DNA of 64,000 bases from Heterocephalus glaber (lineage: Eukaryota > Chordata > Mammalia > Rodentia > Bathyergidae): positions 35,139,247 to 35,203,246 of the forward strand of contig NW_004624734.1 of the NCBI RefSeq assembly GCF_000247695.1. Reading direction: 5' to 3'. The translations under genes were made by a program, and so were the position numbers. Every line of letters starts with the position of its first letter. Positions within the stretch are counted from its first letter, which is position 1. The notes below the pieces were generated by a model, which had not been told where the DNA came from, searched no databases, and saw only the letters and a program-made list of their open reading frames with translations. Below, one piece after another: positions 57,601 through 64,000 of this stretch.

Positions 57601-58539
57601 TTAAGCTATACAATTGAGGCAGAAAGTTTGTGTACATTGAAGTCTAATCTTTGCAAACAGTTGTGGACAGAGACTGAGGGGACATATACTCTGTCTACAA
57701 ACTTACAAGTAGGGGAGCAACAATATAGTGTTGACTAGCAGGGCCCAGCGGGGAACAGGGATCAGTATGGGATATCGAGACATAACACAGCTCAAGAAGA
57801 GAGACAACAAAGAGATTTGGACCCAGAGTGAGGCCACCTTAGCACTACTAATACCTGTAGGGAATGGGGCATTAGTCGTTGTCAATAGGACTGGCCTAGT
57901 GGGACAAGAATTACAGACCAAATGATCCCTAGGTTCTACCCAAGGCAAAGTCACTTTAATAGTTTGTAGGTTGGCTATTAGACTAATTTCTCCTACCTGC
58001 CAGGACAGACTCTCAGCCCTCTGCCTTCTTATGCATCCCTAAGAATCTTCAAAGGCATAGAGGGAAATTTCCACTTGTGGTCAGAGTCTCTGCGTCTGCT
58101 CTGGGCTCCATCCACACTCTGCTCCACTGTCACTCTCTGGGCCCTGGTTAGTGGCACACGCCTAGTGTTCCTCATCCTCCCAGGCTGCTGATCTAGATGT
58201 TCTTGGGCATTGCCACCACCAACTGTCTCTAGATGACTCATCTCTGCTGCACTCTGTGCCATCATCCGAAACCACAGTTCTCTTGTCTCCAGGCCCAGAG
58301 CCCTGACCACCTCTGAAAGCCAAACCCTCGGGCTCCGCCTCCCCACAGTACTGGTCCTGAGCTTTCCCTCCACGATGGCACTACTTGCCTGTGTCTCCAG
58401 GATAAAGGAAGCACAGGCCAGCACTCTCAGTTCCCAGGAAGAGCCATTTGGTCCCCGGGACAGTTCTTTCAGTTTAGTCACACAATTTTCTCTTTGCAGC
58501 AGTGTCTCCTACATACATCCCAGGAAGAAGCCAACTCTC
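57601..58539. other. Unique sequence
   Basis: The 150-codon minus frame 58029-58481 has no recognisable domain, and its plus-strand complement looks like diverged pyrimidine-rich repeat text. No gene called. Confidence 0.4.
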
Positions 58540-58960
58540 CCGCAGTGCTCCCTTCTACCCCATCCTTACTTGGACCCATGTGCCACACCCTCTTTGGCCT
58601 CAACTCACCCTCACTCTCCTCCCTGAGCCCCACTGGCCTCCTTGCTGTTCTTCAGCTCCAGGCCCGCTCCTGCCCCAGAGCCTGAGCACTGGCTGCTCCT
58701 CTCACCTAGGTGTTCTTGCCTTCCTCATTCTCTTCAGGTCTTGGGTCAGGAGACACAGCCCCACAACCCTGCCTAAAACTTTCAGTTCCTCCAAAGAGTG
58801 ATCACTTTCTATACTGCATATCTATCTTGTTTGTTGCTCTTGACCCTACATGAGAACATAAACCCAATAAGTGCAGGAACTTTTGTCAGCTTTTCTCACT
58901 GTGTGAACCCAGTGCTAGGTAAATAATTACTCAAAGAACAAATCAGTGAATGTGAAAGGA
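58540..58960 (+). mobile_element. L2 LINE 3' end
   Basis: The pyrimidine-rich body is followed by 'gagaacataaacccaataag', 'tgcaggaacttttgtcagct', 'cccagtgctaggtaaataat' and 'tactcaaagaacaaatcagt', the L2 3'UTR ending in order. Confidence 0.72.
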
Positions 58961-60526
58961 AGCAACATGGAAGGTGATGCTGGAAGGACCCAGGAGTATA
59001 TTTCTGACTCTCACTCGGCTGCACAATGACACTAGGTTGCTCTCCAAGGGGAAAGGCCCAAGACTACACTTAGTATTCTGCTCAGTTTCCCACAATCTGG
59101 AATCTGAACTTCAGTTGTTAAGCCAGAAACCCAATTCACAAGTTCTCTGAGAAATCAGGCTCCCAAATTATAAAATTATAATTATAATTATTTAAATGAT
59201 AATTATAAAATTATAAAATCAGAAAGTCCATTTACTTCTTCACAGTAGAAGCAAAACAAAGTCAAACTGTTCAGATAGGAAAATCTCTGAGTGTGTGAGA
59301 TCAGCATCTTCACTCCCCTGTGGGAGAATCAACAGGAATCAGAAGACAGCTTGGTGATAATGGAGCTGCCGAAGCATGGTTCTCATCAGCTGCAGATGAT
59401 CTGTGGCGCAAGTGGTTCTTAGAACTTATGCAAATGACATAAAACCCAACTCGAGTGGTTTAAGCAAAAAGACTTCATACAACTGAGAAAGCCACAAGGG
59501 AGTCTGACCTCAGGCATGAATCAAGGCAGAGCTCAAAGGGATTTGGTTTTTGTCTGCATTGCTTGTCCTTGATTCCTCCTGTTTAGCTCTGTTTTCAAAC
59601 AAATTCTCTCTCTCAACAAGGTGGCTGCAGCAGCTCCAGCCTTACATTCACAGTTCCAAAACTAGATGAGTTCACAACTTATTTTCTAATAGACCTTGAA
59701 AGTCTTAAGTTGCACACAACATAACCAGAGGAATGAAAAGTGCTCATTAGCTTCAGCTCACAGGACCATGCCTAGTATACGTGGCTTTAGAACGAGGAAG
59801 GGTGAATCTCAAATATTAATTTAAGGCTATTCATAAAAATAAAATGAGCAGATACTAAAAGGAAAAGCTGCAAATTTTCCCCACAGCCTACAATTTGCTA
59901 TATGGTCCTATCAATAGAGTAGAAAAACTGACAGTTTGCTGGGTACACATCCTGTGCCCAATGTCCTCATTTTGCATATGATTGTCACTAGGGCTGGAGG
60001 TCTAGCAGCCAGGACTCTGCCTTCCTGGGGTAGCAAAGGGATGCACACTCTGCTGCTGGGCTCCATGCTGACTGACCTCAGTCAACACATTGCAGTCACA
60101 GGAAGTGCTCTGTCCCTCAGAAGCCTTCACTTTCTGAGCTCTAAAGACACTCTACTCTTTTATGGGAGGAAGAAATCCATTCTCTCCCTAGAGAGCTGGG
60201 GTCATATTCTGGTACTGATTCTACATGAAGAGCGAGTGAATTTCCTAAGGTGTGCCACTCACGGCCTAAGCCCTCTGAGGGGGTGTATATTCTGAGACAA
60301 GGCCTATAAATTCACTTTCTTCAACATCTGGGTTCTATTTAATACATATTTCTGCATTCTACTCTATGGGATTTTACTCATCAGTCAGTACAAATGGAAT
60401 CTCCAGAAATACATGTCATGCTCCCCAAATTTACTACACCCTGTTCTCCCCAGTCATCTGAGGCAGATTAGGGCATGGCAAGGCTGGCTTGGGAAATAGG
60501 CATGATCTGATAATAGCAAAATCCTC
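58961..60526. other. Unique sequence with AT palindromic patch
   Basis: 59165-59220 is an AT-only patch of overlapping palindromes (aattata/tataatt units). 59425-59650 weakly resembles an old interspersed repeat ('ccaactcgagtggtttaagc'). The plus frame 59936-60295 (119 codons) has no family resemblance. Confidence 0.4.
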
Positions 60527-60925
60527 CAGTGGACCCAACACTTTTGATACTGGGGACCAGTTTCATGGAAGACAATTTTTCCACAGACCAGAATGGGGGA
60601 GGGGGTTTCTCTTTTTTATTAGTTTATGCATGTGATACATAATAATTACATTCCCTGGTGCTAGATCACCACCTCAGCTGCACGGCAGATCCTCAGGCAT
60701 TAGATTCTCATAACTTAGATCCCTTGCATGCACAGTTCACAGTAGGGTTCGAGTTCCTATATGAATCTAATGCTGCTGCTTTTCCCTGGCAGAAGGTAGA
60801 TCTCAGGCTGTAATGTAAGCAATGGGGAGCAGTTGTAAATACAGACGAAGCTTCACCTGCTTACCTGCTGCTCACCTCCTACTGTACAGTCCAGTTCCTA
60901 ACAGACCAGGGATTGAGAACCCCTG
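60527..60925. mobile_element. hAT-like DNA transposon fossil
   Basis: Begins 'cagtggacccaacacttttg', 'atactggggaccagtttcat', 'ggaagacaatttttccacag'. Inside are 'cctcaggcattagattctca' and 'gcagttgtaaatacagacga'. It ends 'ggattgagaacccctg'. This matches a long-known mammalian repeat with CAGGGGTCCCCAAC-type ends. No matching 8-bp TSD is left. Confidence 0.65.
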
Positions 60926-61479
60926 TTCCAGAGGATTCCAGACTAGGACATGATCTATTGTTGCGTAACTCTCAAGAGAGTTTCCTAGTTTATGGTGCAT
61001 CTCAATATAGTCCCCAAGATCTGGCAACAAGCAGAGTTGGAAGAAAGGAAGTCCCAAACCAAGAGAATGGTATGACCAGAGGGCAGAGCCACTTCCAGAG
61101 CAGATCCCTGAGCCTCTTCTGTGCAGGCTCACAGCCTTTGTCACTGCTCCTTATTTACCTCCATCAGAGGCCTGGAAAGTAGAGGTCAAGAGAGGCTGCC
61201 ATTTGTGTTGGTTGCAGTTTGCTGCAGGTTTGAAATGTCTCTGTCAAGATACATATCCACTTGGAAATTGCTGGACATAACAGCTGACCTAGGGCTGTTT
61301 CAATTCTTAGAACCTCTCCAGAAGGGACAGTCACTAGGATGCTGAGAATAGAGACTTTTGCTAGCAAGGCTTCAAAGTTTCCTTATGAGCAAGCTTTGTA
61401 ACTTAACTGAACCACTGGATAAAGAATAGAGGAGAATAAGGGTTCCCCTGCACTGTGATCCCAGAGCTATCACAGACAC
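60926..61479. other. Unique sequence
   Basis: No gene recognised among the overlapping frames at 60872-61367. Confidence 0.4.
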
Positions 61480-61600
61480 TGTACACCTTGCCTCATTTCA
61501 TCTTCAAAGTGACGCTATGCAATAAGCACTGCTATAAATCATCTTCCGTTTACAAACAAGCAAACAGGGCACTTAGAGCTAGTAAGTGGAGAAGGCACAT
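61480..61600 (-). mobile_element. MIR-type fossil
   Basis: 'catttcatcttcaaagtgac', 'tccgtttacaaacaagcaaa' and 'cagggcacttagagctagta' are the reverse of the MIR/L3-type core. Short and diverged. Confidence 0.5.
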
Positions 61601-62138
61601 CAGACAGCATTTTCCATTTCCAATGAGAAACTCAGCTGACAAAGCTCTTCCACGTAGACTATTTCCTCTTGATTCAGAAACTCACACTACCTAGGTGAGA
61701 ATCCACCCATGTTATGAGTCCTGAGAGTTTGAGACCTCTCCAAGATCTGACGTGTAGGCCCACTGGGCTCTAAGCTCAGCATGTTCCTCAGCCATCCCTG
61801 CTGTGCCTGTCCTTTGCAGGAGAAAGCCTGAAAGGTGCAAGCAGCCCATCTCTCCTAACTGGTACAGAATTCTGTAGATCAGAGGCCTCTTTTGGAAAGA
61901 TTGGGAGATCTTAATCCGCCAAGTTCCTGAGTATGAAGTGGACAAGAGGGTATCAGTCAGCATAGGGGAAATGACCTCCCCATGTTTAAGGAAGCTGTGA
62001 CTGTCCCATTCTGGGGGTGCCTGAGAAGCAAGGCCCTGAGCCTCCTTCTTTACCTGCTGCCCTGGGCGTCTGCTTAAGTAGTAACCAGCAAGGCTGCATG
62101 CTGGCTACTGCCTGTGTGTTCTTAAACCTCAAGCTCCA
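61601..62138. other. Unique sequence
   Basis: No recognised feature. Confidence 0.4.
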
Positions 62139-62522
62139 TGTTTTAGTCTGTTGGCTGTTGCTATAACTGAATACTACAGACTGAGTAATTTATAAAGAAC
62201 AAGAATTTACTCAGCCTGAAAAATTCCAGATTGCACAGCCTCATCTGGTGAGGTCCTTCCTGCTGCTAGGGACTCACTGCAGAGGCCCAAGGTGGTGCGG
62301 GACATCACATAGGGAGATGCAACATCCTAGTTCAGGTCTCTCCTCCCCCTCTCATAAAGCCACAGTCTCATTGAATTAAGGCCTCTCCACCACGGCCTCA
62401 TTTTAAATTAATTCCCTTCCAAAGGCCTCATCTCTAAACACTGTAGTCAAATTAACTTTCCCCCTCTCAGCACCTCAACATGGGGATTAATGAGTTTGAG
62501 TGGGGACATTCAAACCCTAGCA
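62139..62522 (-). mobile_element. MaLR LTR (MST/MLT1-like)
   Basis: The plus strand starts 'tgttttagtctgttggctgt' 'tgctataactgaatactaca', the reverse of the MaLR 3' end. It ends 'ggggacattcaaaccctagc', the reverse of the TGCTAGGGTTTGAATGT start. Internal landmarks such as 'tctcataaagccacagtctc' are in order. The flanking ctcca (62134-62138) and cccca (62523-62527) may be a 5-bp TSD with one change. Confidence 0.85.
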
Positions 62523-63099
62523 CCCCATGAACTTGGTTCCCAACATCTCTGTTCCAACCTGCATGGACCGCTCCCTCCCACTCATCCCCCCCCTAATTGC
62601 AGCATGACCTTTGGCTCCCAAGAGTCTGCATCATGTTCTCACCTAACTCACCACACTGGGGTGCTCTGCCGTCCAGTGTGAATGCAAGGGCCTTTCTCCT
62701 CTTTGTACCTTTACACAGGTCTGCACTTCAAGAATATATTGTTTATTGATCTAGCCCAAAGCCAGATCAATACTCATTTCTTAGCAATACTTATTTCTTA
62801 GCAAAAATATCTTTTTTTGCTCTCAAGTTAATTTCAATCATTTGTTGGCAAGAGACCATGACAATTTATTTTATGATTCACTTTGCCATGGAGTTGTCCT
62901 GTCCAAGCAGATGGTCTTGCCATTCCTCCCCAGAGAAGGTGTCTTGGGCCATCCTAAATTCTGGATCATCCTTTTTCCTCCTTTTGCTCAGTGCTGGCCA
63001 GTAGAGAGGAGGAGGTTGTTAAGTACCTTAGCAAAAAGTTTTCCACTTGGGACAATAACAATAATAATGTCAATATTTGTATCATAACTTTTCAGAACA
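62523..63099. other. Unique sequence with a 17-bp tandem duplication
   Basis: Aatactcatttcttagc (62769-62785) is repeated as aatacttatttcttagc (62786-62802), one mismatch. No gene recognised. Confidence 0.5.
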
Positions 63100-63345
63100 G
63101 CTGTTGGCTATTAGAGCTGGAAGAGACCTAGAGGTTGAGTCCATCCATCATTTACAGACAAGAAAGCAGATGAAGCTCAGAGTACCTAATATCTTCAGTA
63201 AGCCTCCCAAGACTGCATGAGTAGGCCAACCCATCCACACAGGAAACTGAGGCACATACAGCAACTTATCCCAAGTGACTCAGATAACACAAAGCAATCT
63301 GTGACCAGAATTCCATTCCCCAATCCCTGGTTTGGTGCTTTTTCC
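63100..63345 (-). mobile_element. MIR3/L3-like fossil
   Basis: 'attagagctggaagagacct', 'agaggttgagtccatccatc', 'atttacagacaagaaagcag' and 'aactgaggcacatacagcaa' resemble an old MIR3/CR1-derived repeat. Family uncertain. Confidence 0.5.
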
Positions 63346-64000
63346 TCTTAGCCACTGAGTCTCTCCTTTGATCAAGGACTCATAGAAGTAACAAATAAAT
63401 TGGGCCACTGGGACACTGGATCCAACCTTGCCCCATGCCAGCTTGGAGTACTGTTTCCAAAGGCCTCCCTGCTCCCTGAGGTCATCCCTGTTCCAAGTGC
63501 TGTCTTTGCTCCCACTCCCAGCCCTCTGTTCCTCCCAATCTGCCTCCAGTCATGGAGTTGGACAACCTTGAATACTTAATCATCTGTTAGAGACAGTTTT
63601 GAGCTGAGAGCTGAATAGCTCCCTGTCACTGTAATTAATGGAAAGCACATTGTCTGAGGCTCCCTAGAGAAGCAATTCCCATTTGTTGGAAGATGTCCTT
63701 GCTCTAAGTGATGTGGATCATTATGCAGCCCTGTTGGCTACAGCAACGGTTGAAGATCCTGGACTAGTCAGGAAGTAGACCCCCCTGCCCTGCAGGGACA
63801 CCCTCCATGAGAAATACAGGAAAGGTACCCCCGATGAAAAGATGCTTGGCACACAGGACAGAGACGGCTGGACTTTGAGGACAATTCCCAGTTTCAGGGT
63901 AAGTCTGTGTTGGCAGCTGCTCCCTAGGGGCCACACATTGCATCTGAGTGCATAGTCTGATGGGGCACTGAGTGTTTACTGTGGGACCCCATTTCCTGTG
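63346..64000. other. Unique sequence to window end
   Basis: No gene recognised. The 71-codon minus frame at 63721-63936 has no domain. Confidence 0.4.

Noticed and set aside
57728..57925. Possible retroviral envelope-like fragment (65 codons)
   Set aside because: A brief look suggested an env-like segment, but no disulphide-loop, fusion-peptide or immunosuppressive-domain pattern is visible, and no LTR or pol sequence adjoins.
58029..58481. 150-codon minus-strand open frame
   Set aside because: No domain or known protein resemblance; the complementary strand looks like diverged pyrimidine-rich repeat text leading into an L2.
59165..59220. AT palindromes as a possible replication origin or cruciform
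   Set aside because: The sequence is only a and t over about 50 bp, so overlapping palindromes are expected from composition alone.
1..64000. CRISPR arrays, operons, bacterial promoters or phage genes
   Set aside because: The SINE, LINE and LTR content is mammalian; no regularly spaced repeats or prokaryotic gene organisation occur.

Overview
This window looks like non-coding nuclear DNA from a rodent outside the mouse/rat group. The evidence is its repeats. There are B1-type SINEs, including B1 fused to an ID-like tail (the B1-dID form described from squirrels, dormice, beavers, guinea pigs and Old World porcupines). There are also tRNA-derived ID-like SINEs, rodent-type MaLR LTRs, lineage-specific L1 copies, and the usual mammalian background of MIR, L2, MLT1 and MER5-like elements. 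The sequence does not let me choose between a squirrel-related and a hystricomorph rodent.

I found no exon, RNA gene or intact protein-coding gene that I can support. The open frames are short (184 aa at most), overlap on both strands, and mostly fall in repeats or simple sequence. The only recognisable protein fragments come from transposons: L1 ORF1p (left edge), L1 ORF2p C-terminus (about 11.9-12.6 kb) and mariner transposase (about 21.2-21.6 kb). The window is probably a large intron or an intergenic interval.

Layout. 0-0.9 kb: 5' part of a minus-strand L1. 2-2.7 kb: a DNA-transposon fossil holding a SINE, then a SINE with perfect target-site duplications. 4-9 kb: L2/MIR fossils, an ERV LTR, a 16-bp hairpin, an 81-bp hAT miniature element and a B1-dID. 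11.4-12.9 kb: a 5'-truncated L1. 13.5-17 kb: MIR, MLT1, an orphan L1 5'UTR, and a MIR split by a MaLR LTR. 20-23.2 kb: a MaLR LTR, two opposed mariner fragments, a B1 and a candidate LTR. 26-38.8 kb: old L1, MER5-like, MIR, B1-dID, L2, an ERV LTR and MLT1. 40-52 kb: a candidate ERV LTR, a B1, an E-box cluster, two Z-DNA-prone TG tracts, a Tigger-like fossil and an ERVK-type LTR. 52.5-64 kb: a SINE pair, an old L1 interrupted by a MaLR LTR, a young L1 3' end, a CTTT microsatellite, a paired octamer motif, L2, a hAT-like fossil and a MaLR LTR.

No new multi-gene system is visible. The best leads are structural or regulatory: the hAT miniature element with perfect TSD, the opposed mariner fragments, the isolated 16-bp hairpin, the inverted octamer pair, and the E-box cluster next to a TATA-like motif. 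All repeat-family assignments come from recognition by eye, not from a database search.
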